DNA from: Echria macrotheca
Lineage: Eukaryota > Ascomycota > Sordariomycetes > Sordariales > Schizotheciaceae
Assembly (NCBI GenBank): GCA_030411725.1
Contig: MU839840.1
Coordinates: forward strand, 124,001 to 188,000
DNA length: 64,000 nucleotides
Direction: 5' to 3'
Shown: in pieces, positions 31,398 to 41,581 of the stretch
Position numbering within the stretch: position 1 is the stretch's first letter
How the letters are laid out: each line of letters opens with the position of its first letter
Translations under genes and position numbers: made by a program
Notes under the pieces: generated by a model
Databases searched by the model: none
What the model saw: the letters and a program-made list of their open reading frames with translations, nothing else
Told to the model about the DNA's origin: nothing

Positions 31398-34300
31398 ATG
31401 CGGCTCCTCCAACGTCAACCGGATGGCGACTTTCGCCTGACAGAAGACTTGCCAAATGGTAGCATTCCGCCATATGCTATCTTGTCACATACGTGGGGGA
31501 AAGAGGAGATTCTTTTGAAGGATCTAGCCGACGGCACAGCCAAGAACAAGCTCGGCTATGACAAGATCAGATTTTGTGGAAAACAAGCCGCGCTTGACGG
31601 TCTGAAATTCTTCTGGGTCGACACCTGCTGTATCGACAAATCGAGCAGCGCCGAGCTGACAGAGGCCATCAATTCCATGTTTCATTGGTACAGAGAGGCG
31701 GCCAAATGCTATGTGTACCTCACCGACGTCACGACTCATGAGGGCGACCTCGACGACCAAGAGTGGGCTTCGAGTTTCCGGGCCAGCAGGTGGTTCACAA
31801 GGGGCTGGACTTTGCAAGAGCTCCTTGCTCCAAAATCTGTCGAGTTTTTCTCAAGGGATGGCGCTCGCCTTGGCGACAAAGAGTCTCTTGAGCAGCACAT
31901 TCAACAGGCGACCAAGATACCTCCCAAAGCCTTGAGGGGTTACCCGCTATCCGAGTTCAGTATTTCCGACAGGATGATTTGGATCCAAAATCGCGTTACC
32001 ACTCGCGAGGAGGACAAGGCATACTCGCTGTTTGGGATTTTTGACGTCCAACTACCACTCCTTTACGGCGAAGGGGAGAGAAAGGCATTCAGACGCCTTC
32101 GCGACGAAATAGCACGCGTAGACGAAGATGCCAGTAGGGCTCTCAGCACTCGGCCATGGTCATCTCGAATGGGCAAGGAGGGTGAGATCCTGCGATGCCT
32201 CAACAAATCGCCGTATCGAGATCGCAAAGACTTGAACCCAGAGCGAGTACCAGGAACGTGTGACTGGTTCGTGTATCATGAGCGATTCGCAGAATGGAAG
32301 GACAGCACGTCGTCGAAAATGCTTTGGGTATCTGCAGACCCCGGTTGTGGAAAGTCTGTCTTGACAAAATACCTTGTGGACTCAGTGTTACCCGCAACCC
32401 AATCCAGGACGGTTTGCTACTTCTTTTTCAAAGACGGCTTCAGCGATCAGACCAGTGTTGTCAGTGCTCTCTGCTGCATTCTACACCAGCTCTTCACGCA
32501 GAAACGAAACTTGCTTTCAGACGCTATCATTGACCAATTCGATACGGGCGGAGAGACTTTCACCTCGTCATTTAGCAGCTTGTGGCAGACACTGCTCGGC
32601 GTTGCAAAAGACGAAAATTCCGGCGAAATTATCTGCTTGTTGGATGCCATTGATGAATGCGAGGCACATGGATGGCGTCAGCTTGCGAAAGCACTGTGCG
32701 ATCTCTATGGTACACCCTCAAATTTTAATCTCAAGTTTCTCCTGACTAGTCGGCCGTATGACGAAATTCGGCGGAGTTTTCATCTCATAAACCTCCCTGG
32801 CCTTCCCGTTATCCATTTGAGCGGCGAAAATGATGTGGAGCTCGAAAAGATTTCGAAGGAGATTGGTATCTTTATCGCAGCCAGGACCTGGGACATTGCA
32901 TCCCAACTGGCGCTTACGCAGACGGAGCAAGGGATACTCCTCGCACAGATGATGCGCATCCCGCATCGAACCTATCTCTGGGTTCATCTGACCCTCGACC
33001 TGATCGAGAGTGCCGTCCGGGTTGATGGACGTAGGATAATCGAGATCACATCTGAGCTCCCAGCAACAGTTGACGAAGCATACGACAGGATACTTAGCAG
33101 GAGCGGCGATCCCGACTCTGCCGTCAAAATCTTGCATACTGTTGTGGCGGCGGCAAGGCCGCTCACGTTGCGAGAAATGAGCTTGGCGCTCGCGCTTGAA
33201 GACGGCAATAGGCCTTATAAAGACGTCGACCTCCCCCCTGAAGATCGTTTCCGCAGAGATCTCCGTCAGATGTGCGGCCTCTTTGTGACAATCATCGATT
33301 CGAAGGTATATCTTCTTCACCAAACGGCAAGGGAGTTCCTCGTGTGCCGCCCTAGCAATGACGTCCCCCCGGAGCATCTTCAAAAAAAGTTTCGATGGAA
33401 GTATTCGCTTCGGTCTGATGTTTCCCATGGAATTCTCGCCCATGCCTGCATTCGGTAAGTGTCAGATCGGATGCGATTATTCCCTTCTTTGGTCATATTT
33501 GGGCTGTCTCGGGAATGCAGAGCTCCTAAAACCTGAGACACAGCCCTTTATTCCACAGAAACGCAAACCGCTAATCCAAACCACCACAGGTATCTCCAAG
33601 AGTTCGAGATGAGGGAGGCGTCTGATGACCTACAACCTGACGGTTCCGAGAATCACCTGTTTTTAGACTATTCTGCGAAAAATTGGGCCGTGCATGTTCG
33701 CGAGCTACCCACTGAGACGCAAAGAAGTATGCTTGATACAATGCTTCAACTCTGCGATACCAACTCGTCCCGTTTCAAAACTTGGTTCACGGTTCTTCTG
33801 AGAAGCATCCCGCAACTGTCCCCCCTAAAGGTTTCACGCCTCTTATGGCCGCATCATTCCTTGGCCTGGATCTCGCAGTCGACCATCTACAAAATCTTCA
33901 CGAAACCAACGTTTTTGCTCGAGACTCCAGCTATCATCGGACGGCATTATCCTATGCCGCAGGCAACGGCTTCGATGGCGTTATCAAACTTCTACTGAAA
34001 GGCAGCGATTCTAAGCTCGGCAGACTCACAATGCGATTATGGAAGAGGAGCCTAGTCAACGCAGTAGATAAGAGCGGCCGCACCCCGCTAGCATACGCAG
34101 TTTGGAGCGGGAATACGAATGCTGTCGAGATCCTCGTCACGGCGGATGCCGAACCCGACCTGAAGGACAACGTTGGAGGAAGTCCACTATCATATGCGAT
34201 ATGCACAGGTCGTGAAGTAATGGTCAATCTTTTGCTAAAAGGCAAAGGAAAACACCAGTCAGAGGAGGACGTCATCATGAAGGAGTTGTTCTTCTCCGCG

Positions 34301-35675
34301 GCAGCCCGAGGCGATGAACAGGTCATCCGTCTCCTCCTTGATACCGACAGACTCGATATCTCAGCAAGGGACGAGACGTCCGGCCACACAGCACTATCAC
34401 TCGCTATCACCAAAAGCCAATGGCGTGTGGCTCACATGTTGCTCACAACGGGGAAACTCGACCTAGAGGGAGAGAAACTCTTGCTTGAGGCCATTGAGAA
34501 ATTTGAACGAAATGTAGTAGCAAAACTGCTCGGCACTGGCAGGTTCAGCACTCTCATAAAGGAGAAGATACTCTCCGCCGCAGAAGATGACAACAACCTG
34601 GACTTGGACATGCGCTTCTTCGGCAACATGAAGGAAATCCACGGCGAGGCTCGAGATTTGCTTCTTTCCGCTGTCAAGAAAGGAAATAAATCGGTCGTCA
34701 GAATGCTCCTAGCCAACGACGTATGCCCTGAAGCCGAGGCCAGGGAAGTACTAGTCTCCTTGCTGGAAGAGGGCGACACGGAAGCAATCAGCATCATTCT
34801 TGGATCGGAAACAACCGAAATCGATGTGGAGCATCTCATAATCTCCAGCCTGGAAAAACTACCGAAGGTTCCGATTCTCAAGCTCCTGCAAACCGATAGC
34901 ATAGGTGCCAGCCTCAGGAGGCTTCTGGTTTGGGCAGCGGAAGACGGCGACGAGGCGCTCGCCAGATGGCTTCTCACCACCGACCGAATTGATATAGACC
35001 AATGGTTGCTTCAAGCAGCCCGAGGCGGACAGAAGTCGCTTATACCGAAGTTGGTACATCTTGGGGCCGAAGTTGAGGGACGTGACATCAATTACCGGCC
35101 ATTGATTGCTGCTATTGATGCCGAATCTAACGATGGGGTGCTGGGCCTGTTTGAAGCAGGCGCAGCGGTAGACTACACATTCGCAGCTCCCCTGACCGTA
35201 AGTCCCTTATCTCAAAACCTGCTAGTTACTGACGAGATAATGATTGGAATATGAAAGTTTGTAAGTATATGCTACCCTCACGATTAACTCGACACACTGA
35301 CATTATTATGTAGCGCGGATCAACCTACAAATACGTATGTTGACTTTCATTTTTGCCCATCGACTTGAATTTTCATACGTACTGACAAGTTGTGCTAACA
35401 ACTTCTGCTCGTGACTTCCTAGTCAGTAAGGCTACCTACCACATACCACATCCCTGGGTCACGTCAAGCATAGTCTCCCCTACTTACAACATAAACAGAC
35501 GCCTCTTCTTCGTGCCATTGAGATGGGAAACTATGAGATTGTATCGACACTCCTCCAACACGGCGCTAACCCCGCATTCATGGCTGGGTCAATATCACCA
35601 CGGTCCGCAGCCCGTTACAAGGATAAGAAGATCTTTTCTTTAATCCAGTCAGCGCGAGAGTCACGGCACCAGTAA
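31398..35675 (+). CDS. HET-NACHT-ankyrin NLR-like protein, probably frameshifted
   Basis: This is a fungal NOD-like receptor architecture, the class that controls heterokaryon incompatibility and is proposed to act in immunity. Residues about 20-260 are a HET domain (YAILSHTWG, WVDTCCIDK, GWTLQELLAPKSVEFFSRD). A NACHT NTPase begins near 310 with P-loop VSADPGCGKSVLTKYL and Walker B ICLLDAIDEC (about 410). Exon 1 is 31398-33454 and the intron is 33455-33589. Exon 2 starts at 33590 in the expected frame, but the ankyrin repeats (from about 33826: KGFTPLMAASFLG, then TALSYAAGNGFDGVIKLLLK and more) are in a different frame. The break falls at a C6 run, 33820-33825. The 3' end appears to pass through 3-nt microexons (35258-35260, 35423-35425) and a 21-nt exon (35314-35334) to a last exon 35499-35675. 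It is either a sequencing error or an inactivated allele. Confidence 0.8.
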
Positions 35676-37511
35676 GCCCTGGAGTCACGGCTAGTATCGA
35701 GCAGCTCGAACTGGATAACATTCAGGTAGGTTTCGACTTCGCAGCTCTGCCATTTGTAAGGCCAGGAAGGGGCAAGCCCGTGGGAGAGGAAAGGGCAACA
35801 CAGACCAATTCCTGTAAGTCTATAGTTACCTAGTTCTGAGGGCACCTTTTCCCCTTCTACCAGACAAGCATCCTTACCACCAGTTTTGAGTCTAGTTGCA
35901 AGGTTATTCAATTAGGTTTATTTGACGGAGTTTCACGATGCCCTTTTACGGTTCCATAAATCCAATGGAATGTTCTCAGACAGTCTAAGGGTCCCTTTCA
36001 TCAATTATGTGCGGCGGGAGGCTGGCAACGGGAGGTATAATCATGCCTTGGGTTCTGTTTTAATTCAAGGGCATCTGATAGGGGTGCATCCCCTTGAAGA
36101 TAAACTTTTCGCATAAATCCTCAGATACAAGCGTTTCGGCGTATTAGCAATGCCAAAAGGGTTATTAATAAGGGCTTTACAATCTATCAATTACATTCTT
36201 AAATCTCTATCTACCGGAAATAAGATATAGGAGGTCTCGACCTAACGCATACCCAGGGGTCTAGCGAATACACGTAACTGCCGTATACCTTCACTTTTAT
36301 TAGCCTTTACAACTTTAAAACCCCTTGCTATGTCGTAGATAGGCCTCTGACAGTTATATATTCAGCTTTTAGGAAAAAATCAACAGTAGATTCGAGGGCC
36401 GATGCGTAAAAACGCTATTGCGAGGGGATGCACCCGCAGCAAAAGGGGTGTGCACCCCTATCAGATGCCAATTCAAGACAGCTCACTACGCCTGGAAGAG
36501 CGTCGTGTGGTAAGAATGAAAGATGGTGGAGAGAGCAGTTAGCTAAGTCATTGGAAAGACACTGCCCCTTTTCGCTAGAGGCATCTTTCGCTATTCCTGA
36601 GGACATTTCAAGATGTTACATACTCCCTGTGAGAAGGTTCGTAATGTCAGCGACTGTCATAGTGCTGGGAGTGGCACAGATCAGCGCCAGGTGGCCCCGA
36701 AGATCGGGTTGTTCCCAACGCTCGCCGTTTCGGTCAAGCATCTCTTCCAAGTATCAGAACAGACCTCGGTCAGATCCGAGTCAATCAGGATTTTCAAATA
36801 CAAAAGAACCCGTTGCACTGGCAGCCAAATCATAGGTGATATCACTCCAACCCCGCTGTGGCTGCATTTTTGTTCCCCTATTCAGACCCTGATGCGGATA
36901 GCTTCAAAGGGTCCACCGCAGCCAACCCCGGACAAGCCTTCGATGAACCCGGCATCCAGCCTTCCCAAATGCAAGACTCGGTGTTCGATGCCACAGCATG
37001 CTGATCGGTGTGTCATATTTGCACTTACTCGGTCCTCGGTCAAGATGCAGAACGCCACTGGTCCAGGTACCTCATCGCGCCCGCATCTGGTCAAATCATT
37101 GCCTTGGAGTGAGAATATGAATTTCTACTGTATAGCACGGTCGTACAAGATCAAACTTATTGACAACTACTCAGAGACTATCAGTGGAGTCGAAACTCGA
37201 TACAAAGCAATCCCCTTTTCCGAGGCCTTCGAGCCACGACACAAAACAAAGCAACCGACCCTCGAAGAAAAAGACGACAGATCATTCACCGAATGCAGGA
37301 CTAGCTCCCGGGACGGAATGTGATGATGCTAGGTCCACCTGGCACCTACCTAACCCCTAGCCTCACGTTTGTCCGGGCTCTGACGGTGAGGTAAACACCG
37401 GACAAAGAGGGGGGTATAAGACCAAGTATTCGTCTGTCGTCCAGTCCAATGTCGACTCCCCAGCATCGACCTCTTCTCCAGCATCCGAGACCGGCCCCTT
37501 GACTAACGAAA
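35676..37511. other. Gene-poor interval holding a MITE and possible gene relic
   Basis: This 1.8-kb AT-richer stretch lies between the NLR-like gene and the methyltransferase. It contains the 400-bp hAT-like element listed separately. Around 36.6-37.3 kb there are short stretches with protein-like character in different frames, for example an in-frame FLFPYSDPDADSFKG near 36867, which could be remains of a decayed gene. No intact CDS is supported. Confidence 0.5.
36070..36469. mobile_element. 400-bp hAT-like MITE with perfect 19-bp TIRs and 8-bp TSD
   Basis: The left end reads GGCATCTGATAGGGGTGCA (36070-36088) and the right end (36451-36469) is its exact reverse complement. The octamer AATTCAAG stands directly outside both ends (36062-36069 and 36470-36477), a perfect 8-bp target-site duplication as made by hAT transposases. 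Subterminal GGTGCATCCCCT motifs recur inside both arms. The interior is AT-rich and has no transposase frame, so the copy is non-autonomous. The perfect TIRs and TSD suggest a fairly recent insertion compared with the element near 14.5 kb. A short ORF at 35922-36116 overlaps its left end and is not regarded as a gene. Confidence 0.85.
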
Positions 37512-38919
37512 ATGTCCGACCTTCCTCTCCGTCCGGCTTCGTCCGAGGACACCGACTTCGACCCGTCGATTGCCTCTTCGCCATGCGACATTGCGGCCGT
37601 CCCGTCGCTGCTGGCAGACATCTCCTTTCTCCGGGCCAGCTTTGATGTCTCGACCAACCGTGATGCCCGTCTCCATCTGCTCGACAAGGCGCGAGCGCTG
37701 GTGCGGTCCCTCGAGACGCCCCGCGAGACCATGCTCAAGCATGTCGGGGCCGAGACGGCCTGCTTTTTCAGTCTAGCGCTCGGCGTCGATGTTGGCCTTT
37801 TCACTGCTCTTGCCAAGGGGGACACGCCCAAGAGCGTGAATGAGCTGGCGGGTACCATTGGGTTTGATGTTGACGGACTGAGTAAGTCTTTCTCCTGTCC
37901 TCTGACAATTTCAAACATTCCTGGGACACCTCTACATACTTCAAGTACTAACATAACTAGGCCGCATCCTCCGCCATCTCGCCGCCATGGGCTACATTGT
38001 CCAGACCGGCAAGGACGAGTACAAGTCCAACAACTTCAGCAAGGCCATGACCATCCCCATCGTAGCGGACGGCTACCCCTTCTAGTCAGTCCCCGTGCTC
38101 TCCAATTTTCCTTCCCACCACACTAACACACCCAGCCGCTCCGTCTGCATCGCGCCCATGCTGCACCTGCACAAGTGGCTAGCAACCAAGGACTACGCCA
38201 CCCCAACCACAGGCCGCGACAACCCCTTCACCTTCGGCAATCAGACCTCGCAGACCATGTTCGAGTACCTAGCCGCCTTCCCGCCCTTCAACGAGCAGTT
38301 CAACCACCACATGGGCGGCTACCGCCTCGGCCGGCCCTCGTGGTTCGACCCGGCCGTGTATCCCGTGTCGGACGCGCTGCTCGGCAACGACATCAAGGCC
38401 GACGATGTTTTGCTGGTCGACATCGGCGGCAACATGGGCCACGATCTGACGCGCTTCCGGGCCGCGTTCCCCGACGCGCCCGGCCGGCTGATCCTGCAGG
38501 ACCAGGCTTCCGTGATCGAGGCTGGGCCGGCAAAGGCGCTCGCCGAGCAGGGCATCGAGGGCATGCCGCATGACTTCTTCACCGAGCAGCCGGTGCGGGG
38601 CGCGCGCGCGTACTACCTGCATCATATCCTGCACGACTGGCCGGATGACAAGTGCGAGGTTATCGTCAAGATGATCAAGTCGGCTATGGTGCCCGGGAAG
38701 AGCAAGTTGCTTATCAATGAGCATGTCATCCCGAGCGTTGGGGCCAGCTGGGAGGCGACGTATCTGGATTTGTACATGATGATCTTGTTTGGGTCGCGCG
38801 AGCGGACCGAGCAGGATTGGAAGGGGTTGTTGGAGGGTAAGTGCGGCTTGAAGATTACGCGCATTTATAACCCGGGCAATGGGGTTGAGGGGATTATCGA
38901 GTGCGAGGTGCCGGTTTAG
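37512..38919 (+). CDS. SAM-dependent O-methyltransferase (plant COMT-like, family 2)
   Basis: Exons are 37512-37881, 37961-38084 and 38136-38919. Introns of 79 and 51 nt have GTAAGT/CTAG and GTCAGT/CCCAG borders and TACTAAC or CACTAAC branches. They join into 425 aa. The first 120 residues hold a dimerisation winged-helix domain (ETACFFSLALGVDVGLFTAL). The join gives GFDVDGLSRILRHLAAMGY. The Rossmann-type SAM site is LLVDIGGNMGHDL (about residue 265), and the catalytic His is in YLHHILHDWPDDKC (about 335). This family methylates phenolic or polyketide hydroxyls and is common in secondary metabolism. No PKS or NRPS is nearby, so the substrate is unknown. The next gene downstream is a ketopantoate-reductase-like gene on the opposite strand. 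Confidence 0.88.
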
Positions 38920-39407
38920 GTTCTTGGAGGTGGATAGTGTTGGGTTCCGAGTCGGAAGCAGGTGCGTCGTTTAACAGGACATGCCGGGTGTTATAGGTTG
39001 GTACAAAATCAAACTGGATCGTCGACCTGTGATCTGTGTCTTTGCACTCTAGTTAGTGACAACTGTTCACACTTCGAGATGAGGATTATTAGCATCGAGG
39101 CTCACTGGGAACACCTGCATCTCAATCTAATCGATAGCAGGAATCCAGTAGAAACTTGCCCGGAACTTCTGCTCATAACGCGAGCAGTCTAGATCATGGG
39201 GGTAAAATAAGGCCTTCCTGCTTCCGATCCCGATCTTGCGTCGTCCCATCCTCTTGGTGCTATGGAGTTGAAACGAGGCTTGCCAAGAACTATCTCCGCT
39301 TCTTCTATATGGAACTAATCTCTTCTCTATTATCGGGTTTCTAATGCACCACCCCCTACCTGTATACCGTACATGCACCACGGCCGGCCTTCATTCAAAG
39401 GGCATAT
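38920..39407. other. Intergenic region between convergent genes
   Basis: 488 bp of facing 3' flanks. Nothing was recognised beyond short chance ORFs. Confidence 0.5.
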
Positions 39408-40610
39408 TCACAACTTTCCCTTCCTCACATCACCAACCCCAAAATAACGCTCAATATCCTCATCCTTGACCCTCTCCCCACGCTTCACCAACCCAACCAA
39501 AACCGCATTCAACGGCGTCTCAATTCCCCGCCTCCTCCCCTCCCTCAAAAACACACCATTGATAAAGTCAATCTCGGTCGGCCGCCCCGCCGCAACGTCC
39601 TGATACATGGAGCTATAATTCTCCCTCACATCGTGCGCCACCCTCCAAACATGCTCCCACAGCTCCGTCGCAAACTCTTCAAGTCCCTCCGTCTCCCCGG
39701 GATGAACAAGCGCAAACAAAACCGGCACGGCCTCGTCAAACAACCGCCTCATCAGCGCCACCCTCCCCGGCTTCTCTATCAGGTCCCCATTCTTGCAGTT
39801 AAACACCACAGTCAGGGGGTTAATCATCGCGTTGACCATCAACTTCCTCAGCTGCGCAAGCTGCAGCTCGTCATGGGACAGAACCCTCGCGTTGAGGATA
39901 TCCGCCTCCACAAGGCGGGTGATCATCTCATTCTCTCCTTGACACAGAGGATGCACCGGACCAAGCTGCAACGTCCCCCGCGCCGCATGGACGATACTAA
40001 ACCCGCCCCCCTTTCTAGGTGAGGATTGGGCGCCGTCGGAGGGTGTATACACGCCCGCCGTCGACACGGCAGACCAGTACTTCAGGCCGGCCCACTCGGG
40101 CCCGCTAAAAACGGACCGCCGCGCCGAGGCTGCGGTTCCCCACCCGTTCTGGACGAAGAGGATCGTCCCGTGGCGACTCAGACGCGGCTTGATTAGGTTC
40201 AGTGCGGCGGCGGTGGCGTATGTCTTGGTTGCGATGATGAGGTTGTCAATCTCTGGGAGAGTTCCATGTGGAGCTGACGAACGAGCTGAGACGAGCTCGA
40301 CGTCGAAGCCCGTGGCCTTTTGCGGAGAGGGGGATGACGGGGTGGTGTAGGTGATGGACTGGCCGGCGGCGGACCATTCGGATCGCAGACCGGGCCGGTG
40401 GAAGAGGAGGGTTACCGGTGCCGAGGGGCGGGATTGTTTGAGCGCGTACGCGAGGAGCTTGCCGATGTTGCCGATGCCGAGGATGTGGATCGGTTTTGGG
40501 AATGGGCCGGGGACGGGCATGGCCGGTTGTTGTGGTGCGGGATCGGGTGTGGTTGGTGTTGGACGGCGGAAAATGACGGTGTTTGCCGACAGATTTTGGA
40601 ATAAAGTCAC
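39408..40610 (-). CDS. Ketopantoate reductase-like protein (ApbA/PanE family)
   Basis: This 400-aa, single-exon ORF matches 2-dehydropantoate 2-reductases, NADPH enzymes of pantothenate synthesis. The N-terminal Rossmann glycines are in HILGIGNIGKLLAYAL (about residues 42-57). The substrate/catalytic region has QLRKLMVNAMINPLTVVFNC (about 255-275), whose Lys aligns with the catalytic Lys of PanE. The C-terminal SSMYQDVAAGRPTEIDFING block (about 335-355) is typical. Fungi carry several such paralogues, and only some are true PanE (yeast PAN5). The others may reduce different 2-keto acids, so I leave the symbol empty. The first 30 residues are Pro-rich and may be leader or a weak targeting peptide. 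An alternative start is MPVPGPFPKPIHILG. The gene end lies 65 bp from a tRNA-Arg gene. Confidence 0.83.
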   Translation of the reverse strand: MTLFQNLSANTVIFRRPTPTTPDPAPQQPAMPVPGPFPKPIHILGIGNIGKLLAYALKQSRPSAPVTLLFHRPGLRSEWSAAGQSITYTTPSSPSPQKATGFDVELVSARSSAPHGTLPEIDNLIIATKTYATAAALNLIKPRLSRHGTILFVQNGWGTAASARRSVFSGPEWAGLKYWSAVSTAGVYTPSDGAQSSPRKGGGFSIVHAARGTLQLGPVHPLCQGENEMITRLVEADILNARVLSHDELQLAQLRKLMVNAMINPLTVVFNCKNGDLIEKPGRVALMRRLFDEAVPVLFALVHPGETEGLEEFATELWEHVWRVAHDVRENYSSMYQDVAAGRPTEIDFINGVFLREGRRRGIETPLNAVLVGLVKRGERVKDEDIERYFGVGDVRKGKL

Positions 40611-40675
40611 AGGATTTTACGCCTGTGGACTTAGTACAGCACAAGCCCCCTGTAATGCATACCAATCACTGGTTA

Positions 40676-40747
40676 GGTCCGCTGGCTCAATGGCAGAGCG
40701 TCTGACTACGAATCAGGAGGTTCCAGGTTCGACCCCTGGGTGGATCG
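40676..40747 (+). tRNA. tRNA-Arg(ACG), copy 1
   Basis: This 72-nt sequence folds as a standard cloverleaf: acceptor GGTCCGC/GTGGATC, anticodon loop CTACGAA with anticodon ACG, T arm CCAGG-TTCGACC-CCTGG, discriminator G. There is no intron. It is identical base for base to the minus-strand copy at 43308-43379. It reads CGU and, with inosine at position 34, CGC and CGA. Confidence 0.95.
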
Positions 40748-41581
40748 ATTTTTTTGCTTTTCCATATCGCATATCGCGATGTTCCATACACCATCTATTT
40801 TTACTTCTTTTTACCAGTATACACACATATGTTTACCAGCCATCATCACTACATCCCGTCGCAAAGGATCACCATGCAGATCGTCCGTGCTGAAACAAGC
40901 AAAGATAGAAACATGCCGTCAACAACCGGCAGACAGACGCCCCGACCGCGCGGATGGGCGCAAGACGGTTGAAGGCTCCCATGTGGCACGAGAACAAAAA
41001 TAGCTCGTCTGAACCAGCGATGGGTGGGTGTTCTGGAAGAACAAGAACCGAGTGCCGGCGCAGGATTTGTCTTGGCGCCTGTCCCTCTTCCCCTCCCCGT
41101 CCCAATCGGGGAATGGGTGGTGGCCGGAACGGGTGTGGGTGGACGGCAGGGGAGATACGGGGAAGATACGGAGAAGGAAGGCTCCAGAGTGCCCAAGTGC
41201 AATCAAGCAGATAGTAACGGTAGAGTGGGTGGCCAGTCAGATGGCTTCATGCAGCACTCGGCTGCGTAGTCGAGATTTGGGCAGGATGGCATGCAGTGCA
41301 ACCCTTCTCTTTCCTGCTATGCTGACGTTTTTAGCCGACCACCAGCGAAAATGAATGAATTTGCTGCACACCCATACTATGTTTTCTCACTAGATAGTGG
41401 GTAGAATGGAAGAGAAAGTATGGGATGGTGGTTGATTGGGTGGCTGTTCCAGACTGGTCTCCTCTTTGACTGGCAGACCGGAACCAGATTTTGTCGCTGT
41501 CCTTTTTTCTCTCCCTTTCGACGTCACTGTGTTTTTTCCTCTCTAATGATTAAATCTTGTAAATGATTCCACGCAACAGAA
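40748..41581. other. Intergenic region upstream of the caspase-like gene
   Basis: 834 bp between the tRNA and the caspase-like gene. Overlapping ORFs on both strands (40.8-41.3 kb) have no recognisable domain and are rejected. The region presumably holds the promoter. Confidence 0.5.
40749..40755 (+). terminator. Pol III T7 terminator of tRNA-Arg copy 1
   Basis: Seven consecutive T residues begin 2 nt after the tRNA, the normal RNA polymerase III terminator. Confidence 0.8.

Noticed and set aside
35922..36116. 64-codon ORF overlapping the left end of the hAT-like element
   Set aside because: It spans the insertion boundary, so it cannot be an ancestral gene and has no start context or domain.
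37512..40610. Methyltransferase plus ketopantoate-reductase-like gene as a secondary-metabolite cluster
   Set aside because: No PKS, NRPS, terpene synthase, P450, transporter or pathway regulator is nearby. Two genes do not support a cluster call.
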